Source: Carya illinoinensis (taxonomy: Eukaryota; Streptophyta; Magnoliopsida; Fagales; Juglandaceae). From it: a DNA stretch of 64,000 nucleotides. Location of the stretch: positions 14,565,001 through 14,629,000 of the forward strand of contig NC_056753.1 of assembly GCF_018687715.1 (NCBI RefSeq), in the 5' to 3' direction. A program made the translations under genes and the position numbers. This document shows, one piece after another, positions 10,601 to 21,288 of the stretch. The notes below the pieces were generated by a model. It was not told where the DNA came from. It searched no databases and saw only the letters and a program-made list of their open reading frames with translations. Every line of letters begins with the position of its first letter. Positions within the stretch are counted from its first letter, which is position 1.

Positions 10601-11670
10601 GGAAGAAAACAGAGTAACGTAGGTGGTGTTTGGATGGTGAGAAAGTGATGAAAAGTAGAGGGAAAGGTGGTGGCTGAATGCTTCACAAAAGAAATCCTCC
10701 GAGTGACTAAAAGAATGTGTTTTTCGGCACCCTCCCCTTTTTATAAACATAAGAGGCTTCTTGCACAAGCCAAGCTTATTTGCATGGAGGCCAAGTGGCA
10801 CCTCACCCTTAAGCCTCTTCCCCTTTTCCATCATTTGATTGTGTTGGGAACACAAGAGAACTTTTGGACAAGTAGCGCCTCCCTCTCCAAAACCAAAACC
10901 TCCATTCCACTTTTTCCCTTCATCTTATGTCTTCGTTCAATAACCTCATGGCAAAATGGTCTTTCATCTAGCTAATATCTTCCTCCATCTATTACATGTG
11001 TGCATGTGTGCCAAGTGGCATATGAGGAGTGTGTGTGTGCATGGTGGCCGAAATATCCTTCTCTTCCCAAGGAGATTTTCTTCCACCAATGTCTTGGACA
11101 TTGTGTTATTGGTCACAAGGGTGGCAAAATGCACCACTTTCCTTGCCCTAGCCGTCCACCTTCAGGGATCCTCTACAAGATTCCTTCTAGAAATCCTAGT
11201 AGGCGTGTAGCCTCTTCTTCCCAACAAGATTTGGTCCTTTTCCAAGACAAGACTCTTCACCTTCCATTCTTTCATGTATGACACATGGCAAAACTAAATC
11301 ATTTCCTCTATCATTGACATGCATGCCCTTTGGGCTTCCCTCAAGTTCCAACTTTTCACACCTCTTTGTCTTCCTTCTACAAACTCTCCCCTACAATTAC
11401 AAGTGTCAACACACTATCACTTCACAAAAGAGCCTTCTTACATGTATGACACATTGCAAGAAAGTGACTTTTTCCCATAGGGTAGGTGTGTGCCCTAATT
11501 CTATAATTTTACTATAAGGTCAAAATCGTCATTGGCTTGGGCCTTCCTCAAGGCCTCATGTACCTTCTATTCCTTTCTAAATCCTCAATGGATTATTCCT
11601 CCTCTCCTGGTCCAATTTAACAATACATGATAAAATAAACAAAAACTTAGCAAAAATCATGGTCGTCACA

Positions 11671-11790
11671 CCAAGGCTTCATGGGACGTGCATGTTCAGC
11701 CTCCTTTGGGAAGCCGGTGAATTCTACTACAAAATCTATGAACACTTGCCCTTTGACCGAATCCCATGGTATGTACTCGATGTCAAATTC
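11671..11790 (-). pseudogene. pol: Tat-type RNase H fragment, distal part
   Basis: On the minus strand from 11790 this reads EFDIEYIPWDSVKGQVFIDF, the stretch that follows the first RNase H block in Tat-type gypsy pol and normally leads into a second RNase H domain. It is continuous with 12598-12850 once the solo B LTR at 11791-12597 is skipped. The shared AATTC at both joints is the duplicated target. LTR V cuts it at 11670. Confidence 0.8.
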
Positions 11791-12597
11791 TGATGGGCCC
11801 CAAGGCAGACCAAGTCTTAAGGATCAATTACAAGATCAAGAGCCAAGAAGATCAAGGAACCAATACAAGGATTGGTGCAATCCAATTTGGATGAAGTAGC
11901 AAGAGCCCAACACTCAAGATGGGCTTGAAAGAAGGAGAACCAGTTTTGATCCACTTGATCCAAGCTTTGGAAGATATAACTTAGAGATAGGGTCTGTTGT
12001 TGTAAAGGCTTTCAATTTGTTTAAAGGATCTTTATTATTAGTTTAGAATAAGTGGGCTTGAGGATGCTAAGCCCACATATGTCTTATTTCTTATGAACTA
12101 GAGTTTATGGAAAGGCCTTGTATTTTGGCCAAGGGCTTATTTAAAAAGTTATTATATTATTTGAACTAGGGTTTTAGAAGTTACTGTAGTGAGGCACTAT
12201 TCATGCTACAGTACCGCGGCACTATTCATGCTACATGACCTGCAGCACTATTCACTTAGAGTTTTTTGAGGATTGTTTATTTAGAACACTTGTAGCCTCA
12301 TTTGAGGAGGTTAGACAATATTGAATTTTCATTGTGAATTGAATTATCTCCTCTTGTTCTTCTTGAACTTTTGAACTTATCAAAGGTAAATTACAACCTT
12401 TGTGGTGTTCTACCTTTGTAATCTAGGTTCTTGAGATTGGTTCTTCAACGGGTCTAGATTTTACTATAAGCTAGATTTTTTAAACGAGTTCTCAACAGGT
12501 TTAGATTCTCCATCCATTGACTTAATTTGGCTTTCTTGGGTGAGTTTTTCAAATTGATTGTGGGTTCAATGGATTTCAATTTCGCGGGTTCACATCA
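11791..12597 (+). mobile_element. Solo B-family LTR
   Basis: This 807-bp LTR starts TGATGGGCCCC and ends GGTTCACATCA. It aligns with the C LTR (3793-4600, opposite strand) and with 46676-47478. No primer site follows 12597; the flank is Tat coding sequence instead. A 5-bp duplication AATTC flanks it exactly (11786-11790 and 12598-12602). It is a product of LTR-LTR recombination after insertion into Tat RNase H. Confidence 0.95.
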
Positions 12598-12850
12598 AAT
12601 TCACTTAACTCCACAGCCCAGTTCATAAGGCGGCTTGAGGCGTCTGGTCTTTATAGGGTCTTCTTCAAGGGGTCTTGGTGAGGACCTTTACTTGGTGATC
12701 TTGAAAATATAGGCAGAGCTTCCGTGTGGTTACCACCAAGGGCTGCTTTATGCAGCTTTATGCAAGGGTATCTAGCCTCTACTCCCCGATAGGCTCGGCG
12801 AGTGTAGTACACGGGTCTCTGGACCCTACCTTCATCTTGTACCAAGGCCG
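12598..12850 (-). pseudogene. pol: Tat-type RNase H fragment, proximal part
   Basis: The minus strand carries EGRVQRPVYYTRRAYRGVEA, the start of the RNase H domain after RT in Tat-type elements, and then a degraded stretch. A frame break separates it from the final part that runs into the LTR joint (ELSEF at 12598-12612). Stops and shifts show it is not functional. Confidence 0.82.
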
Positions 12851-12959
12851 AGGAGGCTGCTTGTGGGGAGACTAATAAGTATAAGACAAAAACTTCTCCA
12901 CATCTGGGCTAGCTGAGCAGCGAAGGGCTAGTTATGTACTTCTTAAGGGCACCAAATTC

Positions 12960-14047
12960 TTGGTCGCACTCGCCATCCCATGTTTAAGCCTTCCATAACA
13001 CTTTGAAGAAGGGAAGGCACTTGTTGATGAATCTCAATACAAAACAATTAAGGGCTGCTACTTGACCTATGAGTTTTTGTACTTCGTTTATACTCCAAGG
13101 GGAGGGCATGCCGAGTATAGCTTCCACTTTCTCCGGGTTAGCCTCAATCCCTCGTTCCAACACCATGAAGCCCAAGAATTTCCCAGAGCCTACACCAAAA
13201 GTACACTGCAAAGGCGTTACGGAGTTCGTCTAGTTGCTACTCAGAAGTTCCACTCTTGACTAGCAAATCGTCTACGTAGACCTTCATGTTTCTCCTGATC
13301 TAATTTTTGAACGTGTGGTTGACTAGCCACTCTAGGTGGCCCCTGCATTCGTCAACCAAAACAACATGGCTGGCTAGCAGAATAGCCCTGAATCAATGAT
13401 GAATGTGTCTTTTCATTGTCTGGGTTCATGTGGATTTGGTTGTACCCAAGGTAGGTTTTCATGAAGCTAAACATACAATGATCCGTCATGGAGTCAACGA
13501 TCAGGTCAATGCGAGGAGGAGGGATGCTATCCTTCGGGCAAGCCTTATTCAGGTTAGTGAAGTCTACACACATCCTCCATTTGTCATTTTGCTTTTTTAC
13601 CAACACCACATTAGACAGCCAACCTAGGTTATGGGTCTCTTGTATGAATCTCGCTGCAAGTAACTGGTCAACTTTTGCAACGATGGCAGCGTTCTTCTCA
13701 GTGTTGAAGCTTCAGCATTTCTGTCTTACCCCCTTAGCCTTGGGGTCCACACTCAGGTGGTGCTGCATGACCTTTGGATCTATTGCGGGCATGTCCTCAT
13801 GACTCCAGGCGAAGATACCCCGGTGCTCCTTTAGGAGCTGTTTCATGGTGCCCCTCATTTCAAGAGTCACCCCGGTGCCGATCTTAGCAATGACTTCCGG
13901 GTGTCTCGGGTCTAGAAGGACCAAATCTAGCAGCTCGTTTGGCTCCATCTTCGTAAGCACTTGCTCATCCAAAATCTCACTATTTTTTGGGATGCACTCG
14001 GGCGAAGGTGGGAGGATGTTCTGCACATCCTTCCTTTCTTCCCCCAT
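12960..14047 (-). pseudogene. pol: Tat-type reverse transcriptase
   Basis: The minus strand gives three consecutive pieces. At 14047-13712 is the RT lead-in, with FAWSHEDMPAIDP and HHLSVDPKAKGVRQK. At 13609-13352 are fingers and palm, with WRMCVDFTNLNKACPKDS and YLGYNQIHM. At 13211-12984 is the part after the catalytic box, with TFGVGSGKFLGFMV, RGIEANPEK and INEVQKLIGQVAALN. The catalytic box itself reads YVDD at 13267-13278 and is preserved. Frame breaks between the pieces show a pseudogene. The motif set is that of the Tat lineage of Ty3/gypsy. Its gag and protease are not seen. Confidence 0.88.
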
Positions 14048-14960
14048 GTCGCCTCCCCATCCAACATTCTTGGAGCCTTCGCATTCACTATTGCTTAGCT
14101 CTACGTCATTTTTTGGCTCATTGGTGGCCCCTCTAAGTGCCTCATTCTCATTCCTTACCAGCTATTCTATCGCCGCAAGCCATGCTTCCATGTTTTTCAA
14201 TGTCACTTCTTCTTGTCTGAGTCATTTGAGAACGAGTTGTCGCAAGCATACGAAGGACACGTGAGGTCTATGCTTATCCCATAGACAACACCACTATTAA
14301 CATCATGTTTTGTATGCCTTTGGGTCAGGTTCCAACAACTCGAGTCTTCAAGCTCTCACCTGCAAACTTGGAGAAAACACAGAGAGTCAGGGGTCTTGGT
14401 GAAGGCCAGAGAGTCTTCAATGCTTAAATCAATATCACCTTAGTAGTTCGTGTGAGAGAATAGTGGAATCAGAGAGAGTCCTTCATACCTAGGAATCGGT
14501 TTTTATACTAGGTTTCGGGGGGTGCACCACCCATACCTTGTCTCAGAGGGATATGTCCCCTCAACTATTCCTTTGGTCAGAATCTTTTAATATGGCATGG
14601 CTCTTGGGGTGGTGCAATAAATGGGGCATATTTCTTCTTGTCCCCTCTGTCATACAGGTGCACTCCGTTAGACTCCTCCTCACCTACTATCAAAAGATCA
14701 AGGGCTCCCTGTGTTTCCTGTCTACCTGTCTACACAGGCTCTCTAGGGCTAGGCATTGTAGGGGGATGTCGGGGTGATGTGTCCCCTCTTTTCTTGCATA
14801 TTGGGACTTCCCATATGATTATGGCCATAAGCCGACCTCCACTTCAAGGTCGAGGGCCCTCCAGGTGGGCCAACTCCCCATATTTGGGTCTATCTTCAGG
14901 GCCTTCAGCCCAACGGGAAAAATTCCCTTACAAATACGTTAACATAAGCATCACACAATG
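14048..14960 (-). other. Probable upstream or LTR-like part of the Tat element
   Basis: There is no credible coding sequence beyond 14047. The composition is C/T-rich, and several overlapping frames are open by chance only. It may be the gag-pro remnant followed by LTR or leader sequence of the same Tat element. I found neither a second LTR copy nor a primer site, so this is a positional guess. Confidence 0.35.
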
Positions 14961-15188
14961 GGTATTTGCACCCACTACAAGTACATAATGTACGTTATGA
15001 CAGTATTTGCACCTGCAGAAGTGCGTATAGCATGAACGTGAATTATGGTTGGTAACATCGGCATTGGCGACTAACTTTGCTCAGGCGACCAATTACTTAA
15101 GCCCCATTTAAAGCCTTGTTGATGATACTTTGTCAACCCAGAGAATTTCACACTAGATTATACACTCTAGAATGAACAATAGAGGTTT
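14960..15188 (-). mobile_element. R-family LTR R3, left segment
   Basis: The part from about 15040 matches R1 at 7085-7230 (GGCATT, CAACC, AATTTCACAC, GAACAA). It continues on the other side of element S at 23551, matching R1 from about 7220 (CACTAGGACATT). The left boundary near 14960 is uncertain because the usual R terminus is not visible. Confidence 0.7.
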
Positions 15189-17452
15189 TGTGATGACCCG
15201 CTTTTACGTGTATTTTCACTGAAGTGTTGTTTTTATTTTCATTAATATATTAGTTTATTTATTTTAAATTAATGTGTTTTAATTGGTTTTTAATTTATTT
15301 GAGGTGGTGTTTAATTTATTTTAGTCGTTTTACGGTTTTTAATATCGTTTTCGGCGGATCTGTTTTTGGTTTTCGGAGTGAGGATTGGACCTCATTTCTT
15401 TTCTTTTCTCTTTTTCTTTTTCCCTTTTCCTTTTCCTTTTTCTTCTTTTCTTCTTTTCTTCCTTTTTTCTTCCTCTTTTCCTTCCCGGTTTCTCTCTCCC
15501 CGCGCAGCACTTCTCTCTTTTCTCCTTCCCGTCGCCGCCCCTTTGACCGCCCAGTTCTCCGCCGTCCAGCCACCATTTAGTGCACCGCCACCACCATTCT
15601 CTTCCCCTTCCACCAGAGATCATCCCCACCAATTTTTAGAGCCATCGACCAGCCGTTAGCTTTCGAGAGCCGCCGGAAGTCGCTGCACCTGCTCTATTTT
15701 TACCCCTGTCGCCGGTTGCTTTCGCAGCCCAGAACCACCGCTCACCGGCGGCGTGGCCTACACCACCCACCCATTTTTCTTCCCCTCTCACCGGTGAACA
15801 TCCCCACCAAGTTTCACCTCCATCTGAGCCACCGTTAGCCGCCACGAGCTCCTCCAAGCCATACGGTTTTTCACCGATTCCGGCACCGTCGCACCACCTC
15901 CGGCCACCATCTCTTCATAGCTTCTTCCCCTACCTCTTGCCAACCTAAACCACCCATTTCCGGCCTGGATCTGTTACCGGAGCAGCTCCCACGAGTTCAA
16001 CTCCGTTCAGCCCCTTTTTGGCCTTCGACCGCCATTTCCACCACCACCCACGGCCAAAACTCGTTTCCTTTAGCTTCATAAATATCTCAAAACCATTCCC
16101 TATCAATTTCGTGCCTTGGTTTGTCCCCGTTCGAAAATGGGTAATTTATTACCCACGGCAACAGTGTAAATTACACTGTTACATTGCTTTTCTTCCGTCG
16201 TTTGCAACGCTGCGAGCTTTCTAAAAATACCGTATAGCGCTGTAAGTATTTTCCAAACCCTAATTTTAGATTTAAATATATTTTTCTCTTTCAATAATTA
16301 ATTGTTATTGATTGGCTGATTCCGGACTGAGTCCGAGGAGTTCAGGGGTCGGATGGATTGAGGACGGAGTGCTTGGTTTTGCTTGATTGTGTTTGCTTGT
16401 TTATTTGAGCCATGAGGCGTGAGTTGTATATTGTGTTTATGTGCATATTGTTTTAATCCAGAAAATCCCGTTTTGTTGGCGTAAATGGTTTTTGGGTGCG
16501 TGTGTCTCACGAGCCCAAGCCGGGATGGGTTATTATCTCGGTGGAGCTCCTCTGGTCACTCGGGAGTGGATAATACTGAGTGACATCCCCTAGGTTGTCG
16601 CAGGGTGACAACCGGATCGTACGATATGGTAACGCTGTCGTGACGACTCCGTAGTCCCTAGAGTGGCGGGGACTAGAGGATGGCCTGGCCAGGTACACGC
16701 AGGGCGCGAGTCTGGGCATCACTTGTTTAGGTGTCACATGCGTAGTCGTTACCTACGGTGTGGCACAGAGCCAGGGTGTGCGGGTGATCCCTAGGGGAGA
16801 TCATGGTGCATGCATAACCGGATTTTTTTTTATGGTTTTCGGATGTTGGCCATTTTTTGGAAAAGTGGCGATGTTGGTTTTCGAGGCTTTTGATCCATTT
16901 TCTAGGAAAATGGTGGTTTGGGCCATTATCTGGGATAATGGCGAGACTTGGTTTTAAGGATATGTTTTTGTGGGCCAAATGGGTTTTTGGCGTGTGTGGA
17001 AAAATATGATTTTATGGGTTTTGCGCATTGGCATCACTTCATGCATATTGTTTGAGTTCTATATGTTTTATCTGGTGGTGTTTGGATTTTATTTACCTAC
17101 GGCACCATTTTTGGTTCCGTAGATTTTGGTGCAGAATTCGAGGAGGAGGAGGTGGCTAAGCCCGAGGATGCGGCTCCGCCGGAGTTTTGAGTTGAAGTTA
17201 TGCTTTGTAGCTGTTTTTAAAACTATATTTGTGTTATGTAATATTTTATTTATGTATGTTTTAAACAGCTTGTATTATATTGAGAGAAATTCTGGTACTT
17301 AGTTATTGACTTTGCTTTTCGCTGCGTATTTCTCGTGCACATTCGTCGATTTTACACACACTTGGCACGATGATAGGGTGGTGACCCGTGATGTCATCAT
17401 CCGGACGTCTCGATTTCCCCGTGTCCGTGCGTGGGGATTTGGGGGCGTCACA
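15189..17452 (+). mobile_element. 5' LTR of element S
   Basis: 2264 bp, with termini TGTGATG and CGTCACA. It contains a pyrimidine-rich block (15395-15500), a GC-rich centre (15500-16050) and an AT-rich end. Several long open frames in the pyrimidine block are compositional and not genes. Compared by eye with the right LTR, it shows roughly 35-40 differences over the first 850 bp, mostly transitions. Confidence 0.93.
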
Positions 17453-17454
17453 GG

Positions 17455-17466
17455 TGGTATTAGAGC
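17455..17466 (+). promoter_or_regulatory. Primer binding site, tRNA-iMet type (element S)
   Basis: TGGTATTAGAGC lies two bases after the LTR end and differs at one base from the common plant TGGTATCAGAGC. Confidence 0.85.
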
Positions 17467-18049
17467 GGTTTGGCTCTGGGTAAAACCACATGTCCCGTAG
17501 GTAGTACCAGAATGTTTTTAAAGTTGTGTTTTAAAATTTATTTTAAGTAAAGTTGCTTTTGAATATGTTCTAATTGTTTTATTTGTTTGAGCTTATTTGC
17601 TTCTATGTATTTATTTAGTTGTGTTATTGCATGCTGGTTTCTTTTTTTTGTTTTCTTGTTATGTGGTTTGGTTTGAGTTTTTGGTTTTATGTTGTTGGTT
17701 TTATTTGGTTTTCTTAAAGGGGGTCAAATGTTGTGTTGTGGCAGGAAGGCGGTATAATCGAGGATACTATTATTAGGCAAGAACATTTAGTGTAGTAGGC
17801 TTGAATTTGTAGCGATGTGGTTTGCTTGTATGATGTTGAGGTCTGAAGGGAATGTCATGGTTTAGGCAATCTTTGTAAAGCGGGAACTCACGTAGCAATG
17901 AGGAGAGGGATTATCTTTAAGTCGCTTAAGATGATTGAGGTCAAGGTTTTGTAGAATTTATGTAACGAGGCTATAGGATAGGAGAGTGTAGGTTCAGCGA
18001 ACTTTAAGGATGTGTTTAAGGGAATTTTGTTTAAGGATTGGGGTCTATT

Positions 18050-18760
18050 GGCGCTGTGACCTGGCAGCGCTTTAAGAAAGAATTTAATGATCGCTTCTTT
18101 CCTGCTTCAGTGAGGTGGCAAAAAGTATGAGAGTTCTCAAGCTTAGTCCAAGGGAGCATGACCGTGGAGCAGTACGCCCGAAAATTTATAGAACTTGGGC
18201 GATTTGCTCCTCACCTCATCGCCTTGGAGGAGATGCAGGCAGAGCATTTCCATGAGGGTCTATGTTCTGATATATGCCGAATGGTGGTCAGCCACTGGAT
18301 ATTCACTTTTCAGGATTTAGTGGATGTGGTCACTCTTGTAGAGCGAGAGAATAATCTGAATATGGGCTCCCCTTCAAGACAAAAGAGGCAGAGTTTTACT
18401 GGTGAAGGAAGTAGTTCGGGTTCACCTCAGAAGTTTGTTCAGCGGGCCAGGACTCGACCATAAGCAGCCTCGAGAGTGCGTATGGGAGGCCGAGTTCCAG
18501 TTTGTGGCAAATATAATAGAGCTCATGAGGGTGAGTGTCGTCTGGGTAGTAATCAATGTTTTGAATGCGGTCAGACGGGGCATTTTGCTCGTGAGTGCCC
18601 TAGTCGAGTTCAAGAAAGCCGTGGAGCTCGTCGCAGTGGTAGAACTAACCAGAGGCATTTAGCTCGGGCTCGAATGTACGCAGTGACTCTTGGTACTGTT
18701 GGAGGCGAGGTTACGAAGATTCAGAATGCTGGAGTCATGGCAAGTAGGGGTCTAATCTAA
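18050..18760 (+). pseudogene. gag: gag of element S (capsid and zinc knuckle)
   Basis: The capsid part includes TWQRFKKEFNDRFFP (from about 18057), then an in-frame stop, then MTVEQYARKFIELGRFAPHL (from 18158) and FQDLVDVVTLVERE. This is the retrotransposon gag fold of Tekay-like chromoviruses. A frame change near 18460 leads to a second frame (18476-18760) with a CCHC knuckle, C-FE-C-GQTG-H-FARE-C, at 18557-18598. That frame ends with ARMYAVTLG, the sequence that normally precedes protease. The reading stops there with no protease following. At least one stop and one frameshift make it inactive as read. Confidence 0.88.
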
Positions 18761-21275
18761 TCTTTAGTGATGAACGCCTTGTGTGGTTTGTTTTTCTTAT
18801 ATTATAGAGGCTTAGAGAGAGTGGCATGATCTGGGTGATCTTTTAGGGAAGTAGAATAATTGAGTTCTTTAGTTCCGTGGAGTTTATGAAATGGTCTATA
18901 GCGTAGTAGTTTGTAAGTTCAACAAATTTCAAGGATAGATTTTATGAAATTTCATTAAAGTTTTAAAGTTTGGGGCCTTATAGATTTTAAGAAAATAAGT
19001 TTATGGTAATTACGGTGTTAGGTTCGACAAGCTTTGGGGGGGAAATAATTAAGTTTCGAGTTTTAGATTTCGTGATTTGGATAAATAATTTGGTGGCAAA
19101 TAGGACTTTAGATTTTACAAGATTTTAAGGTGAATGTTTCGGATTAAAGCCACCAATCTTGAGAATTTCAGAAAATGATTTATTATCTAGTAATGTTTTA
19201 GAATTTGAAGGATTTGAGAGTCGATTTTCTTTTATGGGATGTAAGTTCTTTGATCTTAGAGATTCCGGAAGATGATTCTTGTTTGATTTAAGGTTTTAGA
19301 ATTGCAGAATTGAAGGACTGATTTATAATTGGAATTGAGTTCTTAGTTTTACAGACTTAGTGTTGTAGCTTGATCTACTCTAGTGAGTGATTAGTTTGTA
19401 ACCATTAAAATGGGGTTGATTAGAGTTGAGGATATGAAAATTTTTCTAGAGTAAATTCCTTTGAGAATTGGAGGTAATGATCTAGTTCGTGTTTTTCTTT
19501 GAGGATTGAATATATTGAGCTAGTTTAGAAAAATATTTACTGTTAACCCGAGATTGTAGTGGCAGATTTTAGGAAATGATTCTATCGATTCGAAAGATAT
19601 AGGTCTATCAGGGTGTTGGAAATAGTAGATTTTGTGTTGGTATTGTATACGATTGAATTTGAGGCTATATGATCTGTAGACTTTTGGGAATGAATTCTTA
19701 GCAGGTTCAAGGCCATTCTCGGTACCAAACTTTAAGCAATGGCTAGTTGCTGATTTAAGGATATAAGTTGAATAGATTCAGGAATGATTCTTGTTGAGTT
19801 GAGGATATAAGTCCAGGTGATGGAAATGTAATAATGGATCACTTGTACGTTTGAATGATTTGTGGTGTTGGCTAAGAGTACATGAGATCGATGAGTAGTA
19901 ATGGTAAGTGCGTAAGGATTTCGGGGAGTGCTGGTTCCAGTCTCATCTATTTTTGGCTTGATAGGAGTTGAAGAGGAATCTGTGTGATAATACTAAATTC
20001 AAGAGATTTTGGCTCTGAGTCATTTGGTAAGTTGAACGGAATGTACAGTCGAATCGGGTTACCCATTGGGATGATGGTTTGAAACGACTGTTGTATTCAT
20101 CTTGAGAATTAATTGCGACTTGAATTCATAGGAATTTAAATTGGTGAGGCTATACTTTTCTTTGGAGATCAAGTATCCAGTTGGGAGAATTGGGGATATG
20201 GTTATTTAACTTGAAAGGAGATCGTTAGGTCACCATGTGGGGTGTATCAAGTAATAAATCTTGGAAGTTGAAACTTATGCATCAAAGGTGGGTAGCATGA
20301 TCATATTTATGAAGTAATAAAGCAGTAGGATCGTTGAATGTTGTTTAATAGTTTTTGATGGATTGAAGATTTAAACAGTATGGCCTGTCTTGAGATTTAT
20401 TTGTGAAGTGCTATGAAGGAATTAGTTGTGCTAAAAGTATAGTTTTTGAGAGTACAAGTAGGTGGGTGAGTTACCAAGAGCGTTTTGATTATGTCTAGGT
20501 GATGTCAATGGTAGTTTATAATGAGTTTGAAGTATGAGATATCGGATAGAAGTTATAAGCGCTCTCGTTGGTTGGCAAGGAAGAACTTGGGCCTTTTGGA
20601 GATGTTCATTATCTTTAGAAGAGACAGGTGTATTTTGGGATGGTGTTATGTGTTTTCAAATTGGGGCCTAGAGGTTGATTAGTACTGGTTTCTGTCATCA
20701 ATCAATGGATGTATTTTTGCAGAATGTCGATTTTCGTTTAGGGCAGCGATGGCCAACTGAGGAATGAGTGGAGATTTGTGGTTTTTGGAAGTATATGATT
20801 TTCTATGGAAATGTGGTAAATGTTTTCTTGTGGTTAGGTGTGGATTGAGCTTGTATTTCATGATATTAATTTTTGAGGATATAGCCTTTATGTATGTTGG
20901 TGAGTTATCAGAGTGCACGCGAAAGCATGATTTTTGGAGATTTTTAGAAGTTCAAATTTTGTATTGATTTTGAGGAATTAGTAGTAATTCAGAGTTTTAA
21001 TGGGAGATTAATCTTTTGGTCGTGCAAATTTTATTTATTGATGGTTAATTTCGGGAAGTGGCTATTAGGTTACCAAGGTTGGAATAGGATGAAAATTCGG
21101 AAGGTAAAGCAAAGGCGTCGCCGATATTAGCAATTTATGGTGTGAAGTTAATAACCATTGGTTTTGTTGGGAGTTGTCGATGTTATGTATCTCTCAAATA
21201 TGTTCGTAGTTGTACCTTGTATCTGTTTGGCGCTGATGGTTGATCTTGCAAATTTCGAGGACGAAATTTGTTTTT
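18761..21275 (+). other. Non-coding interior of element S
   Basis: About 2.5 kb follow gag with no frame over 80 codons and no pol motif on either strand. The text is built of loosely repeated phrases such as GATTTAAGG, TTGAGTT and GGATATAAG. Near the end, TTTCGAGGACGAAATTTG resembles the conserved stretch before the polypurine tract in Tekay-like elements, so the 3' end is authentic. The region may be a decayed pol or unrelated filler. Confidence 0.6.
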
Positions 21276-21288
21276 AAGGGAGGGAGGA
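21276..21288 (+). promoter_or_regulatory. Polypurine tract of element S
   Basis: AAGGGAGGGAGGA directly precedes the 3' LTR start TGTGATG, as expected for the plus-strand primer. Confidence 0.88.

Larger units (their letters stand above)
4601..11670 (-). mobile_element. Long LTR V, interrupted
   Basis: In minus orientation this LTR starts with TGTGACGACC at 11670 and runs left through 10193-11670 and 4601-5989. R1 is inserted between those parts and element C at its left. On the right it abuts Tat RNase H coding sequence at 11671 (CCAAG, candidate target duplication). Parts of 4604-5850 match the reverse complement of Q around 26330-26540, so V and Q are related. There is no convincing coding sequence. 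The left end is outside the window. Confidence 0.6.

Noticed and set aside
10412..11517. Cluster of 78-102-codon frames on both strands
   Set aside because: Lie within LTR V and overlap each other on both strands. No domain, no start context and no supporting homologue in the window.
13403..14264. Plus-strand frames of 74-139 codons
   Set aside because: Antisense shadows of the Tat reverse transcriptase, whose minus-strand motifs are clear.
14538..14988. Frames of 79 and 116 codons
   Set aside because: Overlapping frames in C/T-rich non-coding sequence with no recognisable motif.
15272..15857. Six or more overlapping frames of 70-100 codons (Phe/Ser-rich or Lys/Glu-rich)
   Set aside because: They lie in the pyrimidine-rich block of the S LTR and recur in its other copies (21372-21958, 58315-58701, 60186-60623). 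They are LTR sequence.
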